A program made the translations under genes and the position numbers. 64,000 nucleotides of DNA from Hypericum androsaemum (Eukaryota > Streptophyta > Magnoliopsida > Malpighiales > Hypericaceae): assembly GCA_963995505.1 (NCBI GenBank), contig OZ023187.1:255501-319500 (forward strand), read 5' to 3'. Positions 37,226 to 49,620 of the stretch are shown piece by piece (position 1 is the stretch's first letter; each line of letters begins with the position of its first letter). The notes beneath the pieces were generated by a model. It did no database searches, was not told the origin of the DNA, and was given only the letters and a program-made list of their open reading frames with translations.

Positions 37226-39353
37226 ATATAATAAACCACAACCTAGCAAGCCTCAAATCATAATACATCATTCTTATTACGAGGATTGTCAAAATATTTT
37301 TTTTCACAACATTGTTTCTTTAAACAAACATATTTATCGTGTCCAAAACCTGGTAGGCATTGGAGTACATATCTCCAACGTCATATCATCAAACTCATCC
37401 TTTTAAAACATAAACATAAATTTACACATACATTACATATTAACATTAATCTAAGATCATATGTCAAAGACCAACAAATATGTACAATAGAGTGACCTAG
37501 ATCACAAAAGACAAAAATCATCCAGAGACCTTTGAACGTAGCCCGAGAAAGAAAGACAACGGGCTGAACTCGGATGAAAAAGCTTTTCCAGATGCAAACC
37601 ACGGCTCAAATCTCTTCACTTGTGGATTGAAGTAAGGGATAAGTGTTTTGAAACACTTAGTAAGTAAATATTATAAGTAACATGTATTTAACTAACCAGT
37701 CGTTCCCATCAAACCCAACCAAATACTAACACACAACTATGACAACAAAAGACCACTTCACAGATAAGGTCATCAAAGAATTCACGTATCACACGTAATC
37801 AGAATTTCATATAGACTTTCACAGAACATATAACATAATTCGGATGAACTTTAGATAGGTCTAGATAGTGTCACTCCCACACCGACACGAGGATACCATA
37901 TCTTAAAGACGCCATCAGAAACCAACCCCGCCGGCCAAATATCATATCGTATACATATCCAATGTATCCTCAGAATATGTGCACATATGCCAACATCCCC
38001 GGTTGGTCACGGGTAGACCTCATTATCTGGCATCACACAAATCATATACCAAACTTTTCAAAATACACATACATACACAGACAATCCAAAAGCAACCTCA
38101 AATATCAAATAGAAACCCAATACCACATTTCATATCATTCAAATAAAGCACATCACTCACGTCTAGTTAACTAAACACATGTTACAAAGAATATCTACTT
38201 ACCAGACAATGGTTGCTGAAACCATTCAAAGAGAAGCTCTGTGCTTCGTTTTACAACTCGTGGGACTCGGATTCAAACGTCAGTTAACTAGTTAAAAGAA
38301 TAATTAACCACTTGCTTGAACGTTGTACAATGTTCGGTCTAAATAGCTTCCTTCTAACTTATCAATTCCATAAACAATAGTAGTTATATTCCAATAATTC
38401 ACATTAAAATGAACAAAGATTTACTTACCTGAGTTCTTTTTCTATTTTGTTAGTTTCCTTCTATATTCTCCTATATTCAAACTCATGTTTATTTGACAAG
38501 ATCTTAATTCTCCCTGTTCCCGTAACTAACAAACAAATTCATGGTCATCTAATTCTGATGTGAAATTTTTACAAAATTCATATTTCCCATCTATATTTAT
38601 TTACTAACTTACCAATCTTATAATTGGATACTAATTACATTCCCATAATTTACATGAGACTATTGAAAATTTGCTTACCATGTTAACATCCTTTTTCTAT
38701 CTTCATCCGTCTCCAACTCCCTTTTTTTTCCCTCGATTCTGTTCTCTATTTTTTTCCTTCTTCTCTTTGTTTCGGTTTTTCAATAGCTTACTTCTCTTTA
38801 TTTTCTAGGTACTTATACTTCCTCCAACTTTTTTATAACTTTGATAAATTGTATAATTTGCCATGTTTTTTTTTCATACCATATATATTTACATATATTT
38901 TTTTCTTATCCAATTCTACAGGCTAAAATTCAACTAGCTCTTAATCCGTCTCACTTTTATTTACAAATCTTCTCACTGTACAATTAAATATATTTTTCTT
39001 AATTTACTGAACATAATATGGCTAATCATCAGATTGAATAGTAAACTTAAAATTTAGATTAGCTTAAATAAAATCACATAACAAATCATTTTACAAATAT
39101 TTCCAATACTAAAAAAACTAGACCTATATCAGAGCACCTTAAATTGTTACTTTGTTCCAGTCAGATTATTTCACAAATCACAAAGTTATAGATCTTGATG
39201 TTATAAATCCACACAAATTAGAATCACCTAATTTGAGGTCCGGATGAGAAAGTTACTCCTATTTTACCACACGGCGACAGACTATGCCTAAACTCTTCTA
39301 AAACCAACCTTATTATGTTGTAACCAATTTGGTTGAAGGGTGAGGGTATCACA

Positions 39354-39388
39354 TTCTCCCCTCCTTATAAAATTCGGTCCCCGAATTT
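39354..39388 (-). promoter_or_regulatory. Element 2 polypurine tract and pre-PPT hairpin
   Basis: Minus strand: AAATTCGGGGACCGAATTT (39370-39388), then TTATAAGG and a purine run AGGAGGGGAGAA abutting the 3' LTR at 39353. The same arrangement occurs in elements 1 and 4. Confidence 0.87.
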
Positions 39389-39413
39389 GCTTAATTAAAG
39401 GTTAACTTACTTG

Positions 39414-39956
39414 TCATACAAATAGATGTGGGTACTTGGTTTTCATTTCTCCCTCTATTTCCCAAGTTGCCTCAGCCAAGGAACGATTTTTCCATTCAAC
39501 CTTGACCATCGGAAGTTCTCTGTTCCGAAGCTTCCTAACTTCATGATCCAATATTCTTATTGGATTCTCTTGATATGTCAAATCTCCACTTATCTCTACT
39601 ATCTGTGGCTCCAAAACATGAGTAGGATTGTGCAAGTATCGCTTAAGCATGGAGACATGGAACACTGGATGAATATGTGACAAAGATGATGGCAAAGCCA
39701 ATCAATATGCCACTGGTCCAACTCGCTCCAAAATCTCAAATGGGCCAATATATCTAGGACTGAGTTTGCCCCTTCTTCCAAACCTCATTGTTCCCTTCAT
39801 ATGTGAAACCTTGAGGAAAACATGTAGTCCCACATCAAACTCAATATCCTTTCGTCTCTTGTCTAAGTTTGAATTTTGCCGACTCTGGGCTATTTCCAGC
39901 CTTTGTCGAATCAACTGTATCTTCTCATTGGTTTCTTGTACTAAATCATTGCCCAA
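39414..39956 (-). pseudogene. Element 2 integrase C-terminal domain with chromodomain
   Basis: Two open stretches in one frame (39956-39702 and 39701-39414) are separated by a single stop. The first has the basic segment DKRRKDIEF and the GPF module (PRYIGPFEILERVG). The second has HPVFHVSMLKRY and the chromodomain-like end (HEVRKLRNRELP, VKVEWKN, ATWEIEGEM, YPHLFV), which is more complete at its terminus than in element 1. The role, histone-mark reading to direct integration, is inferred from the family. Confidence 0.9.
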
Positions 39957-40081
39957 TAGTTATTTCTCACCAACCTCATTCCAACATAACAGAGATATAC
40001 ACTTTCTTCCATACAAAGCTTCATATGGAGCCATCTTGATACTTGACTGATAGCTATTATTATAAGCAAACTCCATCAATG

Positions 40082-40558
40082 AGTTCCACGATTAGATGTG
40101 AAATGAGGATGAAAGGCCATCTGTTTGAGGATGAAAGGCCGTACTCAAATCCAAATGAGTTCACATAGCCTCCTGAAATTGCCCCCAAAACTTTGATGTG
40201 AAATGAGTTCCACGATTAGATACAATTGAAATGGGTACACCATCAAGGCGAATAATTTCATCCATAAATATCTGAGCAAACCTCCTTGCATCATATGTAC
40301 TCTTTATTGGTAGAAAATGTGTCTGTCTACAATAACCCACACTGCATCATAACCTCTTGAGGTTGTTGGAAGTCCTACTAACAAATCCATTATTTTTCGC
40401 TCCCACTTCCACACTAGAATTTTTAGAGGTTGTAGTAATCCAGAAGGCCTCTGATGAACTGCCTTTACCTGTTGACAGGTCAAACACTTTGAAACAAACT
40501 TTGCAATGTCCTTTTTCATACCTTGCCACCAATAATTGTTTCTCAAATCATGGTACAT
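40082..40558 (-). pseudogene. Element 2 integrase core, scrambled
   Basis: The stretch 40558-40304 encodes the zinc-binding end (CLTCQQVK) and the start of the DDE core with the first catalytic Asp in IMDLLVGLP; it breaks after WVIVDR. Downstream, GAGTTCCACGATTAGA occurs twice (40081-40096 and 40205-40220) and GAGGATGAAAGGCC twice (about 40104 and 40127), replacing about 100 bp of the core found in element 1. The glutamate region is lost. The integrase could not be functional. Confidence 0.88.
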
Positions 40559-40683
40559 TTTTTAGATCCAGGGTGCATACTATAGACCGTTCGGTGTGCC
40601 TGAGTCAATAATTCTTTTCTTAGATCTCCAACACCAGGGACAACCACTCGAGAACCAAAATACAAGACACCATTAGAACTAAG

Positions 40684-42300
40684 TCAAAATTTAGGTAACT
40701 CACCCTGTTCAACTTGTTCCATCATCACAATAACCTCTGGATCCTCCCATTGTAATTCCATAACCCTTCCTCGCAAGGTAGGTCTCATATGCATCTCTGC
40801 TAGAAACTTTAGCTGAATTAAGGATTTTTGACTTAAAACATCAGCTACCACATTAGCTTTCCCAGGGTGATAGTTAATGGTGCAGTCATAATCCTTAAGT
40901 AACTCCATCCACCTCTTCTGTCTTAGGTTTAAATCTCGTTGCTCGAAGATATACTTAAGGCTTTTATGATCTGTATATATCTCAAACTTCTCACCATACA
41001 AGTAGTGCCTCCAAATCTTCAATGCAAACACAACTGCTGCCATTTCCAAGTCATAGACTGGATAATTCTCTTCATGTTTCTTCAGTTGACTAGAGGCATA
41101 AGCAATAACATTCTTGTGTTGCATAAGAACACATCCCAAACCCACTCTTGAAGCATCACAATAAACTGAATATCCACCTGATACTGAAGGTAGAACCAAT
41201 ACAGGTGCATGTGTTAATCGATCCTTCAATTCTTGGAAACTCTCTTCACACCTACTCGACCATTCATACTTGGCATTTTTATGAGTTAGCCGAGTTAATG
41301 GTGCTGCCACAGTAGAGAACCCTTTGACAAACCGTCGATAATACCCTGCTAAACCCAAAAAGCTGCAAATCTTAGTAACATTAGCTTGGGTAGGCCAATT
41401 CACAATAGCTTTCACCTTCTTCGGATCAACTGACACTCCATCTTTGAACACCACATGTCCTAGAAAAGCTACACTTTGAAGCCAAAATTCACACTTTGAG
41501 AATTTTGCATATAGCTTTTTCTCTCGTAGCATCTGCAACACTTGCCTAAGGTGTCTCTCATGATCCTCCTGATCAATAGAGTAAATCAATATATAATCAA
41601 TAAACACAACCACAAACTGATCCAGGAAAGGCTTGAAATTCTGGTTCATCATATCCATAAAGGCAACTGGGGCATTAGTCAATCCAAATGGTATAACTAG
41701 AAACTCATAATGGCCATATCGAGTTCTGAATGCCGTCTTTGGAATGTCTATCTCTATAATCCCCAACTAATGGTACCCTGATCTCAAGTCAATCTTAGAA
41801 AACCATTTAGATCCCCGCAACTGATCAAACAAATCATCTATTCTTGGAAGAGAATAGATGACTAGAAACTCATAATGGCCATATCGAGTTCTGAATGCCG
41901 TCTTTGGAATGTCTATCTCTCTAATCTGCAACTAATGGTACCCTGATCTCAAGTCAATCTTAGAAAACTATTTAGATCCCCGCAACTGATCAAACAAATC
42001 ATCTATTCTCGGAAGAGGATATCGGTTGCGTATAGTTAACTTATTTAGCTTTCGGTAGTCTATGCACAACCGTAAACTCCCATCTTTCTTCTTCACAAAT
42101 AGCACTGGGGCTCCCCAAAGAGAAACACTCGACCTTATGTACCCTTTATTCAATAAATCTTGCAACTGATCTTTCAACTCTTTCACTTCAGCTGGAGCCA
42201 TACGATAAGGTGGTATAGAGATTGGTTCAGTTCCTAGTTCAAGATCAATACAAAATTCAATCTCCCTCTCTGGAGGTAAGCCTGTCCTCTGGAAATACAT
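40684..42300 (-). pseudogene. Element 2 reverse transcriptase and RNase H with internal duplication
   Basis: The N-terminal part (42300-41968) runs from RTGLPPERE to FDQLRGSK and then stops. The rest (41766-40684, 360 codons) covers PFGLTNAP, the catalytic motif, [13 protein letters not shown], and RNase H (YCDAS, DLEM, TDHKS). The second Asp of the FIDD motif is Tyr (residue 58, codon at 41593-41595), so polymerase activity is lost even apart from the stops. Between the two parts lies a tandem duplication (41696-42025) that repeats about 55 codons. Confidence 0.92.
41696..42025. repeat. 165-bp tandem duplication within the RT gene
   Basis: 41696-41860 and 41861-42025 are near-identical and both cover the [10 protein letters not shown]...RYGHYEFLV part of RT. 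They differ at scattered bases. In both copies a stop replaces Gln after SGYH, so that mutation predates the duplication. Its length is a multiple of three. Confidence 0.93.
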
Positions 42301-42913
42301 CTGGGTATTCTCTCACAATAGGAACATGATCCACCAAAACATCTTCTTTCTTTATTTTCTTTACCATAGCTAAATAGCTTGCACATCCTTTCCTTAGAAA
42401 TTTGCTAGCTTTCATGTAAGAGATAAGCTTTGCGGTAGTGACCTTTTTCTCACCCTGAAACTCAAACTCTGCCTCATCTGTTGGATGGAAAATAACCCTT
42501 TTTCAAAAACAATCCACTACTGCATGATAAGTGGATAACAAATCCATACCCACTATTATATCAAAACCATCCATATCTAATATGTATAAATTAGCTGACA
42601 AGTCATGTCCATTGATTTCAATATTACAAGATCTAATGACTTTATAAACATACACAAACCCGCTCGAAGGAGTGGCAACAATCATTGACTCATCCAAACA
42701 CACAGACATAGCATCCAAACATTGAACATATTGAGATGACACAAAAGAGTGTGTAGAACCCGAATCAAATAGAATGCGTGCGTAAGATGATCCAATGAGA
42801 AGGTTACCTGACACCACGGTGTTACTAGCATCAACATCTCTCCTAGTCAAAGCATACACTCTAGGGTGTGCACCACCTCCTCCACTATCAGACTTAGGTC
42901 CCTCAATCTTCAA
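42301..42913 (-). pseudogene. Element 2 aspartic protease
   Basis: An open stretch (42913-42503) has the retropepsin motif ILFDSGSTHSF with the catalytic Asp at residue 50, then LDMDGFDIIVGMDLL. It stops at CF; the remaining linker to RT (to about 42301) is out of frame. It resembles the element 1 protease throughout. It would process Gag-Pol if expressed. Confidence 0.9.
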
Positions 42914-43027
42914 ATCTACTTCTCTTTGATCAAGTAGATTACCCTGCTGAACTTATGGTCAAGAAAACTCTTGTATTGGTGGCCTAACTATCAAACTCGC
43001 CACTTGCTTATGCTGAACAACTGTAGG

Positions 43028-44115
43028 ACAGTCTTTCACCAAGTGACCTTCCATACCACAATGAAAACAAGCTCCTGTCCTTTTGTAACAAACATCTCCA
43101 GGATGTTGTTTACCATAACTTTGGCATTTCTTGAAATTACTGGATTGCTTCTTACTAACTTGCTGACCACGAAAATCTTTCCCTCTACCAAATCTTCCAA
43201 CTGGTCCTCCACTCCTAGATGATACTGGAAGATTGTTGGTCCATCTTTCTTACTGTCTAAAACCTTGATTGAAACTCCTTTGTGGTGGCTTATCAAACTT
43301 CTAAAATTTTGGTTGACTTTGGACCACTCGATGTTCATTATCTCGCATCTCCAAAGTTCGAGCACAATCCACTGCAGCTGCATATATCTCGAAACCACGA
43401 GGATACATAACCTTGAACATAGAATCATCAAGTCCACAAACAAACCTCTTTACCTTCTTCTCATCATCAGGAACCCAGTGTTTTGCATATCGTGACAGAT
43501 AAGTGAACCTCTCATCATACTGAGATATTGTCATGTCTGGAGTCTTCACCAATCGCTCAAATTCAAAAGCTCGAGCATCTTTCAAACTCTCTGGTAAGAA
43601 CCAATCCAACAAGGCCTTGGTAAAGATCTCCCAAGTCCATGCATATGATCCCTCATTCTGGAACCAAACTCCAGCCACACCTACCAACTTAAATGGGCCA
43701 ACTCTACCATTCGCTCCTTATCGCACCTTACGATCCTTCTCCTTTTCTCCATCTCATAAATGAATACTTAAGGTTCATCACTTAAGCCAGAAAATGTTGG
43801 TGGATTCAACTTTAAGAACTCACCCAAAGAGTCATCTTTAGCAGCTAATGTAACATTCTGCTCTAATTGTGTTTGCTGAGTAGCGATGAATTTCTTCATT
43901 GCTTTCATAACTCTGTCAACACCATCACCACCCTGCCTCTCCATCTCAGAAGTAGGAACAGTAGCAACAGGTGGTAGAATCTCATTTCTAGTGACCCTAC
44001 CAGCAGTAGTGGCCTCAACTAGTGGTGTAGTCTCAGATGCAACATCATTCCTCCGACCTAGGGAGCTTTCACCATGCTCCCTAACTGTATCCATACCACT
44101 ACGTGTAACTGTCAT
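43028..44115 (-). pseudogene. Element 2 gag, disrupted
   Basis: The N-terminal stretch (44115-43768) contains FIATQQTQ and FLKLNPPTFSGLSDEP. A second stretch (43687-43301) contains the capsid part (LLDWFLPESLKDARAFEFERL, KKVKRFVCGLDDSMFKVMYPRG, split here by position). A CCHC zinc knuckle in another frame follows (43028-43069; CFHCGMEGHLVKDC). Order and motifs parallel the gag of element 1. Stops and frameshifts separate the parts. Confidence 0.88.
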
Positions 44116-44261
44116 ATCCTCCTATACAAATAAGTCAGAATTAAGCATACCAAAGGACAACACAACAAAAGAGGTTCAAGGACATGACAAATCCTATGCT
44201 CCATTATACATAACACATAATTCAAATAATAAGCTAGGCTCAAACCTAGTGCTCTGACTTA

Positions 44262-44273
44262 GCTCTGATACCA
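44262..44273 (-). promoter_or_regulatory. Element 2 primer binding site (initiator tRNA-Met)
   Basis: Minus strand TGGTATCAGAGC, a perfect match to the usual plant initiator tRNA-Met site, lies four bases from the 5' LTR edge at 44278. Confidence 0.95.
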
Positions 44274-44277
44274 AGTC

Positions 44278-45132
44278 TGTCATGACCCAAATTTGTGATC
44301 GGCGACCGGCGCTAGATCATGTCAAACTTAATATAATAAATCACAACTTAGCAAGCCTCAAATCATAATACATCATTCTTATTACCAGGATTGTCAAAAT
44401 ATTTTTTTTCACAACATTATTTCTTCAAATAAACATATTTATCGTGTCCAAAACCTGGTAGGCATTGGAGTACACATCTCCAATGTCATATCATCAAACT
44501 CATCTTTTTAAAACAAAAACATAAATTTACACATACATTATAAGTTAAATACATGTTACTTATAATATTTGCTTACATTTGTTGGTCTTTGACATATGAT
44601 CCTTTTAAGGGATAAGTGTTTTGAAACACTTAGTAAGCAAATATTATAAGTAACATGTATTTAACTAACCAGTCGTTCCCATCAAACCCAACCAAATACT
44701 AACACACAACTATGGCAACAAAAGACCACTTCACAGATAAGGTCATCAAAGAATTCACGTATCACACGTAATCAGAATTTCAGATAGACTTTCACAGAAC
44801 ATATAACACAATTTGGATGAACTTCAGATAGGTTGAGATAGTGTCACTCCCACACCAACACGAGGATACCATATCTTAAAGGCGCCATCAGAAACGAACC
44901 CCGCTGGCCAAATATCATATCGTATACATATCCAATGTATCCTCAGAATATGTGCAGATATGCCAACGTCCTCGGTTGGTCAAGGGTAGACGAAATCATC
45001 CGCCATCACACAAATCACATACCAAACTTTTCAAAATTCACATACATACACAGACAATCCAAAAGAAACCTCAAATATCAAATAGACCAAAACCAAACCC
45101 AATACCACATTTCATATCATTCAAAAGTACGC
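44278..45132 (-). repeat. Element 2 5' LTR, inner part
   Basis: It starts TGTCATGACCC and follows the 3' LTR to about 45127, where element 3 is inserted (TSD TACGC at 45128-45132). The LTR resumes at 52667. Around 44543-44666 its sequence is rearranged into an inverted repeat that is not in the partner LTR. The palindrome AAGTGTTTTGAAACACTT is at 44614-44631. Confidence 0.92.
44543..44666. repeat. Perfect 34-bp inverted repeat from local inverted duplication
   Basis: 44543-44576 is the exact reverse complement of 44633-44666. The partner LTR has only the right arm (about 37660-37693). Between the arms, 44577-44602 is the reverse complement of partner sequence near 37455-37480. So a piece of the LTR was copied in inverted orientation, replacing about 180 bp. 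Confidence 0.93.
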
Positions 45133-46750
45133 TGACGAACGTCAAATTTGCTAAATAATTTAACGTACAAATAAATAGTATAGTGTATAAGTAAGGTTCT
45201 TGAACTGAGAGAGATAGAACATGAAAATTAAAACAATCAATCGTATGTAGCCAAATTGAAACAAGTTCGTAAAGTATAGAATGATATGAGGTTGCAAGAC
45301 AATAAGTAAACTAAGAAATGTAAATAGACAGTTTGTACTTTAATGAAATAAAGAGAGCACGATGCTTTTATGGACTACCTATCTATGTCAAGATCATGGT
45401 TATTTATGAAGTTCTAACTAGTACCCGGAGTGTTCTAGTGGATCCTCCTTACGCTTTCGCTCATTAGGCAGATAAAACTAAGCTAGAATAGTTCACGAAT
45501 ACCAACTAACACTTTTGCTCGTTAATTAGATCGTGAACTAAGCTAAACTCAATTATAAAGTTAACTCCTCGTGAATTATTCCTTAGTATCAAGATGTCTC
45601 ATTAATACCTAAGAATATGTCAATTGATACTTTCGTTGAATTTAATGCCTTTCGGTCCACTATCATCAACTAACATCATAATCTAAGTGATCAAGTTAGA
45701 TTAAGCATTACGATCATCAATTGACAACTATTACGAAAGATGATCAAACCATAACCCAACATAGATAAATAATCACATAATTAAAGCATCGTACTCACAA
45801 GAAAAACTACTCACAAGTCATGTTCATACAAGAAGAAAACTTATACAAGAAAATGATAGAAAATAACATTAAAGAGAGAGATAGAGAAAACTCAAGATGT
45901 GGTCAAGAGCTTCCTCAAGCATCCTTCTTCAAGCTTCCTTCTAGCATTCCTCCAATGGTGCTCCTTCATGGTATTCCCCACAACTCTCAATCTCCAACTA
46001 TATTTTTCAAAAACTAGATATCCCAAAGAAAGCAATTCCCTCCTCTATTTATAGTGAATGAGATGAGAGCTTTTTCTTCACTCATCCATCAAAAGAGAAG
46101 GTGGATGGATGAATATTCTCTCTTTTGAGTTGGAAAGCCTTTCTTTTGAGGTGGAAAGCTCCACTTTCCAACAAGGAACACCAAGGAGAATTATTTATAC
46201 AAGGCACTCAAGTTTCTAGCCATGTGAAAGAAAGAAAGGCACTCATGGTCCATAATGGTTCTTGAATTTTCGGCCAAATTCGTCCAGATTTACTGGCAGA
46301 ATTAAAGCTCGACTTTGGACGTGATTTTTATCCCTTTTGGGCTTCGAATTTGAAGAAGCCCATTAGAGACAAATGTGTAGCCCAGGATGTCTTATTTCCA
46401 GAGCCACCGAGCTTGCCTCCACCGGTCTTTGGATGAGAAAGTTATCTGCATTTAAGTCGCAAGAGGTCAAACTCGCCCACATCTTCGAGTGCCCGATCAA
46501 GCGTCAATCTTTTAGGCCACTCCGATAGACTTCAACATGAACCAATGGTGCACCAACATCCTCCCTCTCATCTCACAAGGGCTTCTAGCGATAAACATGA
46601 AAGAAACACAATAAAAATTAAGAGGTTACACGAAAACAAACATAACACGAAATAAGAGATATTAACATCGAATAATACGTAAACCTACTAGAAACGATAG
46701 GAATTCAATACTAAAACATACTCAAATAATGAATGTTTTCACACTCATCA
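45133..46750 (-). repeat. Element 3 3' LTR (1618 bp)
   Basis: It runs from TGACGAACG to CACTCATCA. It is close to 51276-52666 except for a segment of about 190 bp (about 46464-46652) missing from the other LTR. It includes GGATGAGAAAGTTAT at about 46440. A 65-codon open frame (45820-46017) is antisense and is matched in the other LTR only because of LTR identity. Confidence 0.9.
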
Positions 46751-46784
46751 CACCCCCATACTTGAATCGTTGCTTGTCCTCAAG
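46751..46784 (-). promoter_or_regulatory. Element 3 polypurine tract and GAGGAC hairpin
   Basis: Minus strand: CTTGAGGACAAG (46773-46784) is followed by GCAACGATTCAAGTAT and a G-run (GGGGG) next to the LTR start TGATGAGTG. The string CTTGAGGACAAG before a G-rich PPT is typical of Athila/Tat elements. Confidence 0.85.
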
Positions 46785-48234
46785 AAAACTCAACCATGGG
46801 ATACTAAACAACATCACAAGAGAAATCAAAACGCAATAAGGAAAAGACTTGGCATGATTAATTCAAAATTTAACTCCCCTCAAAATCTCAAACTCACATC
46901 AACAGATCACCCTACAACCTAGCTAGTTCATTAACCAAAACACAAAAATTAAGAACCAGTAGACACCTCACCTCTAGATTATTTAACCAAGTATTAACAC
47001 TATGTAAAATACACTAGAAGGTTGACCACTCAGAAGTTCAGAATTTTTTCGCTCACAATTTGTAAATGATTAACTTCCTATCTCTCACGTACATGGCCAA
47101 TTTTTTTCAAAGTATCCGACGTCCTACTCAACAATGTCTCAAAGTCTTGAGATTGCTTGTGATCAGGGGGACTTTCATTTGGGTTATAATGGGGCTGAGG
47201 TACAGGTGAGATAAAATATCTGGATAGTAGTTAAACCACCCAATCCGAGGACATTGTACAAATGCAAACTAGTCACTCGTCTATTCTAAACATCCTCACC
47301 ATAAACAATTCAAGCACACTCCCCAATTCACCCATTTCCTAAGACCGTGTAGATCGAGTCATGCTATCTTATTCATGCCTTATTCCTTTTTTACTTCTCT
47401 TTTTCACCACTTTTCATTTCTTTTCTTCTTCTTCTTCTTTTTTCACAAACTTGACATTTACTAGGCAACAACTCGATTTTTTTGGTTGCGAATAGCCTCT
47501 CAATTACCCAAATCACAAATAGATTAAACCCATATCAACACCAAGTTTTCAACTAATCCCAATACATATTATCCCCAACCTATGCGTACACGGATCAAAT
47601 GACCAAAGGTCGGGAGGATAGTAGGTATAAGGCTTAAAGTTGGCTTACATATAATATGATCAAAAAATGGCTAGGCTCAATGAGTTAAAGCAATGGATTC
47701 AAGGGACTTTTATCTCTACAGCTCTGGGCTTAATGTCAAAGAAATTTTCCCCTGTCATCCCACTAACGCACACACAACCAAGACTATGTCAAGTACTAGT
47801 AGGATACCTCAATCAACCGAACTCAACTAGGAACCTCATGAATGTATAGAGATCGATGTCTCCACCTTTGGCTCAAAGTTCCTCACAAGGTTTATTCGTC
47901 AACCCTCTAGTCAAGTATACATAGTGAGACCACTAGTTTAAGCAACCGAGGGTGAGGTTTCTACAAGTTTCTAACCTTAGTGCTCGAGTTCAATTCCTAA
48001 CTAGGTTTGTGGCAATCTTCTGACATAAGTTTAATAATTTTGAGGGAGGTCAAATTTTGAAAAAATCATGCTATACTCATCAAATCATTCCTATGTAGAA
48101 CCTCTCACCCCCACACTTAAATGACACATTGTCCTCAATGTGGGGGCAACACACAAAACAAAACATCACATTATATAACACAAATGAAAAAAAAATGAAA
48201 AGTAAAAGAAAGAGAAGTGGACTGCTCCCTGAGG
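46785..48234 (-). other. Element 3 non-coding 3' region
   Basis: This 1.45 kb lies between integrase and the PPT without a credible gene. If an env-like frame ever existed here, no trace is readable. It contains a pyrimidine tract on the plus strand (about 47390-47450) and a second GAGGAC-type hairpin, CACATTGTCCTCAATGTG (48125-48142), followed by GGGGG. The second motif sits where the pol frame ends. Confidence 0.75.
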
Positions 48235-49620
48235 CTAAGGTGCGGATGGAGGGAGCAAAGTTTGCACTTCTCGAGCGCGCTCCATCTTGCTCCCTAGGTA
48301 TAGCTTGCACAGCTGGCCATTGACTTTGAATGTTTGGCCCTTCAGATTCTTCACTTCAATGGCTCCATAAGGGGCGGCATTGACAATCTCGAATGGTCCG
48401 CTCCATCTTGATTTCAATTTTTGGGGAACAGCTTCAAGCGCGAATTATAGAGGAGTACTTGTTGACCAACCCAAAAGTCCTTGGCTTCAATACGAGCGTC
48501 GTGCCTTTTTTGGTGGTGTCTTTGTAGAACCGTGCACTTTCAAAGGCACTTGAGCGGAGTTCCTCGAGTTCTTGAAGTCGCAGCACCCGACGTTCTCCTG
48601 CAAGCTTATAGTCGTAGTTCAATGTCTTGATTGCCCAAAATGCTCGGTGTTCAAGCTCCACTGGGAGGTGACACGCCTTGCCGTAGACCAGGCGATATGG
48701 TGTTGTGCCTATAGGGGTTTTGAAAATAGTGCGGTAAGCCCATAAGGCATCATCAAGCTTACCCGACCAATCTTTCCATGCTGAGCTCACTATTTTTTCT
48801 AGAATTTTCTTCAGCTCCCTATTAGATACTTCAACTTGACCACTGCTTTGAGGATGATAAGGTGTGGCAACCTTATAAGTGACTACACAGCGCCGGAGAA
48901 GCGTGGCAAAAGGTTGGTTGCAGAAGTGTGAACTGCCATCACTGATGATTGCACGAGGAACACCAAATCGGGCGAAGAGCTGCTTGAGGAATCGTAAGAT
49001 CCCATTGGCATCGTTTGTTGGAGTAGCCCATGCCTCTACCCATTTGGAGACGTAGTCGACTCCGACAATGATGTACTTGTTACTTTTAGAGGGAGGGAAA
49101 GGACCCATGAAGTTGATCCCCCACACATCAAACAGCTCAACCTCTAGAATACCAGACTGGGGCATTTCATCTCGTCGAGAAATATTACCTGTTCGTTGAT
49201 AATGATCACATGCTCAGTGAATGCTCTTGCATCTTTGAAAATTGTAGGCTAATAGAACCCACACTCAAGAATTCGTGAAGCTGTTCTTGATGCTCCGAAG
49301 TGTCCAACGTAAACTGATCCATGTCACTCTTGGAGAATAGATGGTATTTCCTCGTCTGGAATACATCGTCGTAGAAGGCCATCCACACATCTCCTGAATA
49401 GATATAGCTCATCCCACACATAGAAACGCATATCACTGAGGAACTTCTTTCTCTGAGGGTAGCTCAAGTCTTCGGGCATGACTTTACTCACCAAATAGTT
49501 GGCAAAATCTGTGTACCAAGGAGGCGCCACTGCTTGGACAAAGAAAAAAGCTTCATCAGGGAAGTATTCGAGAATTCTTCCTTCCTTTTCCATTCCATCG
49601 TTGTGCTCCAAACTGGACAA
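48235..49620 (-). pseudogene. Element 3 integrase, catalytic Asp replaced
   Basis: The zinc-binding end (49635-49324: VADHLSSLEH through RRCIPDEEIPSIL) is frameshifted against the core (49165-48434). The core has [22 protein letters not shown] and [10 protein letters not shown]. The residue at the first DDE Asp position is Asn in GINFMG; the second Asp (ISDG) and the Glu (NRELKK region) are present. The C-terminal part (48417-48235) has SRWSGPFEI and FKVNGQ. Family identity with Athila integrases is clear; catalysis is not expected. Confidence 0.9.

Larger units (their letters stand above)
36518..39353 (-). repeat. Element 2 3' LTR, interrupted by a foldback element
   Basis: It starts TGTCACGACCAAAATTCG and ends GGGTATCACA. 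It matches 44278-45132 plus 52667-53970 with several substitutions and indels. It contains the palindrome AAGTGTTTTGAAACACTT (37641-37658) and the motif GGTCCGGATGAGAAAGTTA (about 39238-39256). The insertion 36580-37225 is absent from the partner LTR, which reads CTTAATATAATAAATCAC at the empty site. Confidence 0.93.

Noticed and set aside
46785..48234. An env-like gene in element 3
   Set aside because: No frame of useful length, no membrane segment and no splice-like structure could be supported.
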